From: Gentiana macrophylla
Taxonomy: Eukaryota; Streptophyta; Magnoliopsida; Gentianales; Gentianaceae
Direction: 5' to 3'
NCBI GenBank assembly: GCA_026214975.1
Contig: CM047806.1
Location: 50,919,947-50,983,946 of the forward strand
DNA length: 64,000 bases
Below, piece after piece: positions 36,647 to 46,819 of this stretch. Both the position numbers and the translations under genes were made by a program. The notes beneath the pieces were generated by a model that had not been told where the DNA came from, did not search any database, and saw only the letters and a list, made by a program, of their open reading frames with translations. How positions within the stretch are numbered: the first letter of the stretch is position 1; the number at the start of each line of letters is the position of its first letter.

Positions 36647-38160
36647 TCAGCCTGTGGCCGTTAACTGTGAAAGTTTGCCCAGAGTGTTCATGTCTAACTT
36701 CACATGCACCTGAATTGTAGACTTTTGTGACTTATGTGGTCCATACCATCTAGACGTCAGCTTTCCAGGAAAAAGACAAAAATGCGAGTTGTACACCAGC
36801 ACTTTATCTCCCACTTGAAATGTGCGGTTCAGAATCTTCTTATCATGCAGGCGTTTCGTTCTTTCCTTATAAATCCTTGCATTCTCATATGCTTCAAGTC
36901 TAAACTCTTCCAATCTATTCAACTTTAGCATTCTTTTTTTCTCCGGCTAAATCCTCATCCATATTTAGAAACCTCGTAGCCCACAGCGCTCGGTGCTCGA
37001 GTTCTACCGGCAAATGACATGCTTTTCCAAAAACTATCATATATGGTGACATCCCAATCGTGGTCCTATAAGCTGTTCTGTATGCCCAAAGAGCGTCATC
37101 TAATTTCAAAGACCAATCCTTCCTCGTGGGATTCACAGTCTTCTCTAAGATCCTTTTAATCTCTCTGTTCGTGACTTCTACTTGTCCATTCGTCTGGGGG
37201 TGATATGCTGCTGCAATCTTATATCTAACCCCATATATCATCATCAACTTCTCAAACAACCTATTACAGAAATGACTCCCTCTGTCACTAATTATGGCTC
37301 TGGGCACACCAAACCTCGTCAAAATGTTTTTCTTAAGAAATCTCAGGACAACCCTGACATCATTAGTAGGTGAAGCTACTGCTTCCACCCATTTGGAAAC
37401 ATAATCGACTGCTACCAATATGTAATGATTTGATTCTGATGATGTGAATGGCCCAACGAAATCAATTCCCCAAACATCGAATAATTCCACTTCTAAGATA
37501 CTCTGCAGTGGCTTCTCGTTCCGCTTAGAAATGTTTCCAGTCATTTGACAGGAATGACAGGATCTTGTAAACTCGTAAGTGGATTTATGAATTGTTGGCG
37601 AGTAGAATCCACACTGCAGTACCTTTGCTGATGTCTTGTCTGGCCCATAATGACCTCCAGCTTCTCTAGCAAGACACATGTGCAAAATGCTTGGAATCTC
37701 ATCATCGTGGACGCATCTCATAAGAATGGCATCAGGGCACAATTTATATAGGTAGGGATCATCCCAATGGTAATACTTCAAATATGTGAAGAACTTCTTC
37801 TTAGCTACATTATTGAATTCCAGTGGTAGGTATCTTCCTGCTAGATAATTGACAATATTAGCAAACCAAGGGTATACCTTGCCCACTCTTGATGTATGAT
37901 ATCGGGTCTGAGATTCAACCCGAGCTATCACTGAGACGGAAAAAAGTTGTTCATTAGGAAAGCTTTCCCTAATCTCAGACGGTTGCTCATATTCCATCAA
38001 AATTAATCTTGAGCCACCTCTTTTTCAGATCCCTTTTTATCTTTGATTTCCACATCAAATTCTTGTAAGAGTAGAATCCATCTTAACAGTCTTGGCTTGG
38101 AGTCTTGCTTGGTTAGAAGGTATTTCAAAGCTGCATGGTTAGTGAATACAGTGACTTTTG
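36647..38160 (-). pseudogene. Element B integrase
   Basis: A 361-codon frame (36915-38000) carries a complete integrase core: a zinc-binding segment ([18 protein letters not shown], then SCHSCQMTG), first Asp in WGIDFVGPF, second Asp in [10 protein letters not shown] and Glu in [14 protein letters not shown]. The C-terminal part continues after a frameshift at 36647-36931 (VGDKVLVYNSHF, FPGKLTSRWYGP). The end of RNase H lies at 38000-38160. The catalytic triad is intact, but the frameshift before the C-terminal domain makes the protein incomplete. Confidence 0.9.
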
Positions 38161-38166
38161 ATCCTT

Positions 38167-39750
38167 TCAGGTAAGGTCGAAACTTTCTGTAGTCGTATAA
38201 TTCTTCTGAGCATTGTTAAGGGTACGACTGACGTAATAGATAGGCTTAAAGATTTTATTCTCCCATTGTCCTAGGGATGCTCCAACTGCTGTGTCACTTG
38301 CATCACACATTAGCTCAAAAGGTTTGTTCCAATCTGGTGCTACCAGAATTGGGGCGGTTATAAGCATTCGCTTCAATGTGTTGAATGCTTTCTTGCACTC
38401 TTCTCCAAATACGAAAGGTACATCCTTCGCAAGTAATTCCGTCAAAGGTTTAGAAACTTTAGAGAAGTCCTTAATAAACCTCCTATAAAATCCTGCATGG
38501 CCAAGAAAGGCTCGCAGCGTCTTCAAGTTTGTTGGAGGGGGTAACTTCTCTATTACCTCTATCTTTGCTCTATCAACTTCCATTCCTTTCTTTGAAATTC
38601 TATGACCCAACACTATTCCTTCTGTAACCATGAAATGGCATTTTTCCCAGTTAAGTACAAGGTTGGTCTCTTCACATCTCTTTATCACTTTACTCAAATT
38701 GTCCAAGCATTTATCAAATCTATCTCCAAATACAGAGAAATCATCCATGAAAATCTCCAGAAAATCTTCCACCATGTCCGCAAATAAAGACATCATGCAC
38801 CTTTGGAATGTTGCTGGTGCATTACATAACCCAAAAGGCATGCGATTGTACGTAAAAGTTCCATAGGGACATGTGAAAGTTGTTTTCTCGCGGTCTTCAG
38901 GGGCAATATGGATATGATAATAACCAGAATATCCATCTAAAAAACAATAAAACGCATGACCGCTTAATCTTTCCAACATTTGATCAATGAATGGTAGGGG
39001 AAAATGATCTTTACGAGTTGCATCATTCAGTTTTCTGAAGTCTATACAAATTCGATGTCCAGTAACTAGTCTCACAGAGATTAATTCATCAAACTCATTA
39101 GGTTGGACAGTGAATCCTCCTTTCTTGGGCACCACATGAATCAGGCTTACCCACTCACTGTCTGCAATTGGGAAAATGATTCCCATATCGAACATCTTTA
39201 TGATCTCTTCCTTAACAACATCCTTTAGTTGTGGCGTCAACCTCCTTTGAAGTTGTGCCACCACTCAGGGTCTACAGAGATTTTATGCATGCACACTGAT
39301 GGGCTTATTCCTCTAATATCTGCAATTGTCCACCCAAACGCTCCCTTGTGCTCTCTCAGTACTCTCAAAACTTTCTCCTCCTCTAAAGGTGATAATAACG
39401 ATGAAATTATAAGGGGGAGAGTATCATCTTGTAAGTACACGTACTTCAGGTGAGAAGGCAAAGGTTTTAACGTTAAGTTCTTTGGTGGCTCTTCTAACGA
39501 CGATCTTAACAGCTTACCAGTCAACTGTAAGTCAAAGAACTTGTACCAGGAAGGTCTATGAATGGTTTCTCCTAAATCCACAGTAGATATAGGCTCTATT
39601 TCTCGCACTTGACCTTCACTACACCCAGGCCAGGTTTCCTCATAACTTTCCTCATCCTTCAGGAGCAAAGTCTCTGCTACTTCAGGATCTAGTGCCACTT
39701 GCTAATATAATTCTAAAACAAGTTTGTCTATGGCATCTAGCATGTAGCAT
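38167..39750 (-). pseudogene. Element B reverse transcriptase and damaged RNase H
   Basis: 38167-39264 encodes RT: RICIDFRKLNDATRKDHFPL, MPFGLCNAPATFQRCM, catalytic FMDDFSVFG and FLGHAGFYRRFIKDFS are all readable, followed by the RNase H start (MCDASDTAVGASLG and YTTTES). The upstream segment 39237-39698 is in another frame, so one shift lies near 39250. In RNase H the segment between YTTTE and KFRPYL is missing with a change of frame; in relatives it holds the conserved KELLAVV with the catalytic Glu. RNase H is therefore dead. Confidence 0.9.
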
Positions 39751-39751
39751 G

Positions 39752-41468
39752 TGTTGGTCCCTTGAAAATGCTTTGGTTAAGTTTTGGGGGGGTGAATAAA
39801 CTTAACACTTAAAACTTTTTGGAGTTAACAAACTCAGCAAGTTCGATGCTCTGGCCGACCACTCGAAGAGTTTGTTGACATTTCGATGAGTCTGGCCGAT
39901 CGTTGATTTTGCTGAATTTGTTGCAGCAGAATATATTCAAATTAAGCCTTATTACTTGTTGTTAAAGTATGATACCAAGTATTAGATACTCAGTAGTGTG
40001 GGTGTGTGATTCAGTTGCTAGTTTCAGTAGGTTGATGTGCTTAATATACTAAATGCAGAAATTAAATGCAGAAAGTAGGTGGCAGATTTTATAGTGGTTC
40101 CAGGTGGTGTAATCATGACAGTCCACTCTTCTCTTGTGATGCTGGAGGTAATTCACTAAAGATCTTTGAGGTTGCAGTTACGAAAATCCCTAAGTTGTCT
40201 GTCCTTCACCAATAATTATGGCTTCACAAACTGAACACTTGAAACAGGTGGGATTGCTGCTCCAAAGTATTCCACTGGTCCTTGAAGGGTAGGATTGCCT
40301 CTTCACCAGCTCCACCACAAACAACAGTCCTTGACACCCAAAGATGCTTCACTGTCTTCAGTAGGTTTCTTGTAAAAGAAAGTTTGAATCAAGTAAGTGA
40401 TTCAGCTTTCAGCAGCTTGACCAGGATAAAATGATCAGCAACATGTAATCTTCAAGTGTGTATACTTAATGTAGCTTGATAGCAGGTTACACTTGAAGAA
40501 ATTCTAGATCAGTAGCTTTAAGTTCAGTAAAGTCAGCAGGGTGATTTCTTGATAAGAATCTGATAGCTCAGGATTGATTGTTGTTTTTCATCTAAATTCA
40601 TCACTAGTTTCTGTATCAGGGGTCTTCTATTTATAGGTGAGAATCCTTGTGACTTATGTTTGAAATTCAAAACATAGCCGTTTGATTTGTCCCCATCTTG
40701 ACTTGCATTCGTCCGTCTATATACATAGTATCGACATCTTTGCTTATTTACTTTTGACAATTTTCAGACTGTCCACCATTTGACTTGTATCCATTGGATA
40801 AAGCTCTGAATCTTTTCAATGTCCCTTTAATCTTAACCATTGATTTGTTGACAAAAACAAGAGTCGTTAGCTGTCCTTATCCTTGTAATCTTCCAATGTA
40901 ACCTTTGATTAAATCGAAATATATATTCAGCAGGTTCTTGTGTATGTAAGTCTACTGAAATACTTGTCGATTAGTCGTTCAAGTTTCTTTGTGTTTATAA
41001 AACACTTCCGCTGACTGTCTTTTATCTAACTTTTAATTGTGAAGTTAGATTACACCAATTTGAACATAACTAAGTTCCAATCACCACTTAACGTATGAAA
41101 CTTAGACCTTGTACACAAGATATATGTAATCAGTTTAGGTCATCACAGACTTCCCTAAATTCTGATTCCATATCCTTGACTTTAAACACTAAGTTTGATC
41201 CCTTAGCCTTCAATAACTGAGTTTGAGCCCTCAACCTTCGTCTTGGTGAGGTTCTAAACTAGTCTCATCGACTCGGGTACCTTCTATCGACCTAGACAGT
41301 CAAGTGCTTTGATGAAAGTCACTAACCTTTTTACAAATGCTTGTTTGATCAAACCTATACAAGGATCAAACTCTAATAAGCCTATACATTTAATATAGAC
41401 ATCTTTTTTCCTTTGCTATATAACAACTAGTCTGGCACTCATCACTAAAACTTAAAATATGTCCAACA
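39752..41468 (-). mobile_element. Solo LTR of the SIRE-like copia family
   Basis: A 1717-bp LTR with TG...CA ends, homologous along its length to 2878-4557. It is flanked by GCATG (39747-39751) and ACATG (41469-41473), four of five matching, as expected for a 5-bp duplication with one mutation. No internal sequence remains, so it arose by recombination between LTRs. It lies between protease and RT of element B, and the reading frame of element B is continuous on its two sides once the insertion and one duplication are left out. It therefore inserted after element B was in place. Confidence 0.9.
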
Positions 41469-41473
41469 ACATG

Positions 41474-42296
41474 CTTCTCTTTCATCTTGAGCATATCTCA
41501 TTGAATTCATCACATTGAACACTACTTTGTCCTCATTCACTCTCAGAATTAGCTCACCCTTATGAACATCTATCAATGTTTTGGTCGTAGCTAGGAAAGG
41601 TCTTCCTAAGATCAATGGAACATCGTTGTTAGCTTCCATGTCTAGCACCACAAAGTCCATAGGGAATACAAACTTATCAACTTTCACCAAAACATCCTCC
41701 ACCACTCCACAAGGTTGCTTCATTGACCTATCTGCTAATTGAAGGGTTATAGATGTCTCATTCAACTCCTTTATGCCTAATTTATGAAAGATAGAGAGTG
41801 GCATTAGATTGACATTGGCTCCAAGATCACACAATGCTTTATTTAGGCATACTCCTCCAATTGTGCATGGTATGAGGAAGCTCCCAGGATCTTTACACTT
41901 AGGAGGCAGTTTGCGTTGCAAAACTACCGAGCATTCCTCGTTAAGGCAAATAGTTTCAAGGTCCAATAACTTTCTTTTGGTAGAAATTGCTTCTTGGAAC
42001 TTTTTAAACATCTTTATAAACTTTTTGTAACGCGCATCATCATTATTCGGCTTATATTTCCTAGGGGGATAGGGTAAAGTAGCAGGATTAATAGTTACAG
42101 ATTCGTGAAGACTTACTCGCTCTTCTTCTTTGCTCGCTTGCTTGTCTGCTGAATTTTCAGGACTCGGTTTACCGGAGTAGTGTCCCAGTGTTACCGCCCT
42201 CTTTTCTCCAGTCTCTTCTGCCGATCGCTTTAATTCTATTATGTCTTGATCGCTTTTCGATTCTCTTTGCGTTCTCTTTCGATCGCTTCGATTCTA
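41474..42296 (-). pseudogene. Element B gag end and protease
   Basis: A continuous minus-strand frame. LPYPPRKYKPNNDDARYKKF near 42030 is a spacer between gag and protease. It is followed by MFKKFQEAISTKRKLLDLE, then GGVCLNKALCDLGANVNLMP with the protease Asp in DLGA, and VPLILGRPFLATTKTLIDV. It is cut on the left by the solo LTR and on the right by the deletion that also removed most of gag and the 5' LTR. Confidence 0.8.
42165..42196. repeat. Second decamer pair of element B
   Basis: CGGTTTACCG at 42165 (one change from a perfect palindrome) and AGTGTTACCG at 42187, spaced 22 bp. It resembles the CGGGTTACCG in the element B LTR. The spacing differs by one from that pair, so this is weaker evidence. 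Confidence 0.4.
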
Positions 42297-42570
42297 CCTA
42301 GAATACCTTAGGCCCATTCTTTTCGTTCCGTCCACTCCAGATTCGTCCACCATGCTCAGCCTAATATTTTGTATCCTGAAAATCATCAAATAATACACGA
42401 AATAATATCAAAACTGGGAAAATAAATGCTAAGTGCAGATTTCTCAACTAACGAACCCGACATATGACATTCAACGTAAATGGTTCATATTTATAGGTCG
42501 AAACAACTATTTTTAGCTCATAATGGATAGAATATTGATGCCTTAGGATAGACTATTTTAACCGTCATCA
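42297..42570 (-). repeat. Remnant of the 5' LTR of element B
   Basis: 274 bp closely matching 34935-35203 of the other LTR (for example CATATGACATTCAACGTAAA). It ends CGTCATCA and is followed by the CATGC duplication. The junction at about 42296 joins it directly to gag sequence. Confidence 0.9.
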
Positions 42571-42575
42571 CATGC

Positions 42576-42754
42576 CTTTACGACTTAATTCAAGACTCTA
42601 ATAGAGGGGTGTTCAAGTCTCCTTTGCCATACACCGACATCTTTATTTAGAGACTAGAATGACACTAGATAACTAAGACTAGGACTTGAGCTTGGATGGA
42701 CTTGATTTCTGGACTGTAAGGAGTTCTTGATGTGGATTATATGGTTACTATTGC
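42576..42754 (-). pseudogene. Copia element 1, pre-integrase domain start (block 3 of 3)
   Basis: The minus strand reads VWQRRLEHPSIRVLN, the His-containing half of the copia pre-integrase zinc finger. The Cys half lies at 33700-33739, on the other side of element B, in the same frame once one CATGC is left out. This shows element B inserted into the middle of this finger. Sequence beyond about 42755 belongs to another copia element. Confidence 0.75.
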
Positions 42755-43179
42755 TGGTTTGCATATGGTATATGGTGAAATTGATGGAACTAAAAAATAA
42801 GCCAAAATAAAATACAGAATTCTCATTAATCAGTTAAATAATCAAGTTATAATACATTATTTGATGGTGGAGTATTTATAGATGATACTTCGCCTAAGTT
42901 AGTTATAAACGGATACAATCTGTTATAACTTTAAACGCCTATTAAAAGTACAAGAGTCTAATTTCACAGCTGAATCTACATCACAAATGAATCGCATCTA
43001 AATGCTCGAATACATTCGAAGAAGTCATTTCATCTCGAACTGTTTGGTGACTATTTCGACTTTGAATCATTCAATGAATGTTTCAAGTTTGAAACTTCTG
43101 CAGATTGTTTAGATGTTAGAAGTGTGTGCCCATGCTGTTTGCATCCAACACTCATTTATTCTTACCATATATGTTAACA
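42755..43179 (-). repeat. 3' LTR of copia element 2
   Basis: The right end is clear: on the minus strand a polypurine tract (CTTGAGGGGGTG at about 43179-43192) precedes TGTTAACATATATGG. The left end is set where copia element 1 coding ends and is only approximate. No second LTR lies in the window. Confidence 0.55.
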
Positions 43180-43192
43180 CCCCCTCAAGCTA

Positions 43193-44700
43193 AGAGTGGT
43201 GAATTAATCAGCCTACGCATCCTGCTTGATCCAACACTCATTAATCCACTTGAGTTAGGCTGAAAGATCCTAGAAATCATAATTATTTCCCAAAAGTAGC
43301 AAATACAGGTGCATCTAGAGCTTTTGTTAGGATATCAATAAGTTCTTCTTTTGTATGAACATACATGAGTTTGATTAATCATGATTTCACCATGTCTCAA
43401 ACTACATGACAATAAATATGAATATGTTTATTCATCTCATGAAGTACATGATTGTGGGCAATGTGAAGATCACTAGAATTATCACAAAAATAGGACAATA
43501 GGAATCTAATCTGGATTTTTCAGATCTTGAAAAATATATATCAACCAATGAATTTCACATGTTGCATTAGCCATTGCTCTATATTCAACACATGAAGAAC
43601 TTCTAGCAATGGTTGTTTGTTTCTTTGCTTTCGAAGAGACGAGAACATCCCATAAAACATTATATAGCCTATTATGAACCTTCTAGTCTCAGGATATCCA
43701 GACCAGTCACTATATGAATAATCCTTTAGTTTTTTTAGATGAAAAGAAAATCCCCTGACCTAGATTAGCTTTCAAATATCTCAAAATTCGATGAGTCGAC
43801 ATCATGTGGTTTTCAGTTATAGTGTCTAAAAACTGGCTTAATTGCTGAACCGCAAAAGCTATATCATGCATGATAAAAGTGAGGAAAATCAATTTTCCAA
43901 TCAATGAACTATATGCAATGTTATTATCCAACAAAGCTACATCTCAATGTTGTAATGTCTATTTAGACCCCGTTGGAGTTTTAGCAGGTTTAGCACCCAA
44001 AAAATCTTACTTGTGCAAAATATTTAAGGTATGCTTAGTTTGTGAATTTGAGATGCCAGTAGTTGTTCAAGCAGCTTCAATTCCCAAAATGTACCTGTGT
44101 GTACCAAGGTCCTTGATGGAAATTTGGTTGTGTAGATGATCTTTGACTTGCTGTATCTGATTCGGAACATGATTGGCTGCAAAAATATCATCTATATATA
44201 CCAATAAGGCAATGAAAGACTTTCCTGATCCTCTGGTAAACAAGCTATGATCATTTTAGACCGAACATATCCCTGACTTTCCAAAGATTCTATTAGTTTA
44301 CAATTCCATTGTTTGCTAGCTTGTTTCAACCTATAAAATGATTTGAACAATCTGCAAAGCTGCTTTGGTTTGTCAAACCTGAACCCTTGAGGAAGCTACA
44401 TGTAGACTTCCTCATGAAGATATCCGTGTAAATAAGTAGTGTTGACATATATCTGATGAAGATGCAAATTGTTTGTTGCTGTAGCTGCTAGTAGTGTTCT
44501 TACTATTGTGATCTGCACAACTGGATAAAAGGTCTCTTGACAATCATTTCCATAGGTTTGAGTGCAGCCCTTTGCTATTAGCTTGGCCTTATATCTCTCT
44601 ACTGAGGTATCAAGATTATATTTTATCTTGTACACCCATTCGCATCCAATAGGCTTCTTCCTATGTGGCAAGGTGACAATTTCTCATGTGTTGGTATGCA
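43193..44700 (-). pseudogene. Copia element 2, RT and RNase H
   Basis: On the minus strand the RT start is at 44396-44690 (LPHRKKPIGCEWVYKIKYN, ERYKAKLIAKG). The catalytic LLVYIDDIF is near 44190, then SIKDLGTHRYILGIE. The RNase H connection is at 43710-43934 (YSSLIGKLIFLTFIMHDIAF, LRYLKANLGQGI) and the C-terminal part at 43400-43640 (VEYRAMANATCEIHW, HEMNKHIHIYC). Stops separate the parts. At about 44700 the RT sequence ends and unrelated sequence begins, so integrase and gag are missing. It is distinct from copia element 1. Confidence 0.8.
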
Positions 44701-45077
44701 GTCTTAGAAGAAGGTTCGCCTACGAAAGCATCAAAATAAGAACTCGACAAGGTGCTTTCAGCATTAAAATGCTGAAAGGAATTCAACTCATCGACATGCG
44801 TATCGTGTACAGACCGACTTTCTTCGCCAGGTCGGATGACCATCACCACTGCACGGTCGTAGGCAGTCTTGCGAGATACCTCTGCTTCCTCCTTAGCCGA
44901 CTTTATTTGCGATGAGAGATGGATCACTTGATCCTTGTACATTACCAGTCCAAAGATGCTTTCACAATCTAATGAGCAGCCATGTCGCTTGCTTGAGCCG
45001 ACTACTCCGCTTTCACCAGCGACCTGTGATGGGAAGTGTTCTCGTCCTCCAGACCAAAAAGTATTATTGGGATGCAC
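44700..45077 (-). other. Unidentified ORF with coiled-coil-like segment
   Basis: An open minus-strand frame from Met at 45077 runs into copia element 2 out of its frame. The first ~125 codons are unrelated to copia. Residues near MYKDQVIHLSSQIKSAKEEA and AEVSRKTAYDRAVVMV have heptad-like character, and Ser/Asp/Glu are frequent. I do not recognise the family. It may be a fragment of a retroelement gag-like or other mobile-element protein, fused by chance with copia sequence. GC content is higher than around it. Confidence 0.35.
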
Positions 45078-45426
45078 TGGTTCGGTTAGGATCCCTAATC
45101 AAACACCATCACATCTCCCTTTACATCAGGAAATTCTACGAAGATTGAAAGAAAATGTTAGAAAAATGACACACCGGAATAGCAAAACCGTAAGAAAAAG
45201 GCACAATAACTTACTCAAGCCATGTCATATTATGATCAGTCAAATAACTCGGAATCAGTTAAACCGACATCATAGCGGTCATCGTGGGTTGATCCTTGTT
45301 GAAGATAGATTACAAACTGAATCAGTGATTTTATATAGCCTTTGGAATTATAGTATTGTAATTAAGATGGAGTTGAGCTCACTACAAACAATGTGGCGTG
45401 ACTAGAAAAAAAGTGTGGTGTCACTG

Positions 45427-45573
45427 CATACATAAGGTGTTACTGCATTGAGTCACTATAAAATCATTATGATTGAAGTACATAAGGTGTTAATGAATAC
45501 GTAAGGTGTTACTGCATAGAGTTATGTAAATATAGTGTGAGTACATAAGGTGTCACTACATACGCAAGGGCAT
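45427..45573. repeat. Irregular AAGGTGTYACTGCATA repeats
   Basis: AAGGTGTTACTGCAT-like units occur near 45433, 45484, 45502 and 45547, with alternating short (about 18 bp) and long (about 45-50 bp) spacing. They lead directly into the 23-bp array and share its GTGTCACT core. Confidence 0.7.
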
Positions 45574-45803
45574 TAATGCACAAACTATGAAATATGTCCA
45601 AGTGGCCCTTTGAAAAATGTTGCAGTGTCACTGTGAAATTTGTGCTAATGTCTCTGTAAAAACTATGGTAGTGCCTCTGTGAAATATATGCTAGTTTTTC
45701 TATGAAAATTGTCGCAGTGTCACTGTGAAATCTGTGCTAGTGTCACTGTGAACTTTGTGGTTGTGTTAGTGTGAAAAATGTGACAGTGTCATTACAAACA
45801 TAT
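45574..45803. repeat. 23-bp minisatellite, about 10 diverged units
   Basis: Units of exactly 23 bp start at 45574, 45597, 45620, 45643, 45666, 45689, 45712, 45735, 45758 and 45781. The approximate consensus is TGCTAGTGTCACTGTGAAATTTG. The core CAGTGTCACTG is an inverted repeat (CAGTG/CACTG). Units differ from each other at several bases while the period is kept. The period is not a multiple of three, so it is not coding. Confidence 0.85.
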
Positions 45804-46134
45804 TGACAGTCGCAATTTACGCAAATGTTTTTTTCGAATTTCAGACATTTTGTCGAGTATCATATGAAATATCAAAACATAAAGGAGGAAAAAAAATATG
45901 AATTATGGTGAAATGTTTTTGATGATCGAAGGTCTAACTCAAAAGTTACACATGTTTAAAAAATTGAGTAGGAGAAAACTAATATTCTGTTTTTTTTTTC
46001 TTCACGTAAAGAAGGGTATTTTTGTACAAATATTCGTAGATTGTCTTTCTTTCTTAATTTTTATTTATATATTTAATTTTTATTTATTTATTCAACTTTT
46101 TCCAGCCGCATGTCATATTATTTCGTTTTGCCAG
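45804..46134. other. Unassigned AT-rich spacer
   Basis: No protein or repeat was recognised. The last 50 bp are T-rich and end in a splice acceptor, so part of it is probably the intron upstream of the alcohol dehydrogenase-like exon. Confidence 0.4.
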
Positions 46135-46548
46135 GAATTGGCGCTGCCTACAAATTCGCAATGGTTGATGAAGGTTCCACTGTTGCTATATTTGGATTAG
46201 GAGCAGTAGGGCTCGCGGTAATTTTTTTTTTTTTTTTGATTTCATCTACAGTTATAAATTGTTGAAATCGTCTCTTTATTTTTTCCTCTTATTTTTAAAA
46301 TAAAGTTTGTGTACAGTTTATTCTCTCGTTGTTAGGGGCAATTGTCTTTTAAGTTAAGACACAATTTTGATTCAGAAAAATAAAATAAAAATTAAGACAC
46401 GTTTTTTTTGTCTACGGTTTGGATGATAAACACAGTACTTTCTAACATAATAAACGCAAAACCAATCTACAGGTTGCACAGGGAGCAAAATTATGTGGAG
46501 CTTCAAAAGTTATAGGCATCGACTTGAATCCTGCGAAATTTGATATTG
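46135..46548 (+). pseudogene. Alcohol dehydrogenase-like gene fragment, two exons
   Basis: Exon 46135-46217 follows a TTTTGCCAG acceptor and reads IGAAYKFAMVDEGSTVAIFG then LGAVGLA. Exon 46473-46548 follows CTACAG and reads VAQGAKLCGASKVIGIDLNP then AKFDIG, ending at GTAAGT. Together they match the NAD-binding Rossmann part (GLGAVG) of plant zinc alcohol dehydrogenase-like proteins (ADH family, medium chain). The intron positions look like those of plant ADH genes (family knowledge). Both exons are open with good splice sites. No upstream or downstream exon is found, and a MITE and an LTR element follow. It is a fragment, either captured or the remainder of a gene broken by insertions. Confidence 0.8.
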
Positions 46549-46625
46549 GTAAGTCTTCATGAATGAACTCACACACACAACAAAAAAAGAAAAACACACA
46601 CACAAATGTGAGTACCATATAATAA

Positions 46626-46769
46626 ATGACGGAGCCAGGAATTGAAATTCGGATGGGCTACTTGATTATTTTTATGACTTAAGTTGGATTATATAGGTTT
46701 TATCGTGTAGGAATTTTTTCCCCGGGGTGGGCTCAGCCCCCCTTAGCCCTTCACTTGGCTCCGTCTGTG
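46626..46769. mobile_element. MITE-like element, 144 bp, with 10-bp target duplication
   Basis: The ends are GACGGAGCCAGG and its complement (CTTGGCTCCGTC), an inverted terminal repeat of about 11 bp set 2-4 bases in from each edge. CATATAATAA occurs directly on both sides (46616-46625 and 46770-46779). A 9-10 bp duplication fits a Mutator-type origin; short TIRs leave other classes possible. It is placed in the intron after the second alcohol dehydrogenase-like exon and has no coding capacity. Confidence 0.75.
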
Positions 46770-46819
46770 CATATAATAATGAAATTGGCTAATAAAATTA
46801 GAAAATGTGGTGGATATTG

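Larger units (their letters stand above)
33745..42570 (-). mobile_element. Athila-like gypsy element (element B) with truncated 5' LTR
   Basis: A complete 3' LTR (33745-35203), a 3' untranslated part, integrase, RNase H, RT, protease and a gag end lie in minus-strand order, followed by only about 274 bp of the 5' LTR (42297-42570). CATGC flanks both ends (33740-33744 and 42571-42575), so the whole element is present apart from an internal deletion of most of the 5' LTR, the primer site and most of gag. RT has the FMDDFSVFG box typical of Athila. A solo LTR interrupts it at 39752-41468. It lies in the pre-integrase part of copia element 1. Confidence 0.9.

Noticed and set aside
45427..45803. 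CRISPR-like repeat array
   Set aside because: Units are contiguous without unique spacers, diverged, and the sequence is eukaryotic; it is a minisatellite.
46135..46548. Intact alcohol dehydrogenase gene
   Set aside because: Only two exons are present; the catalytic zinc region and the C-terminal part are not found nearby.
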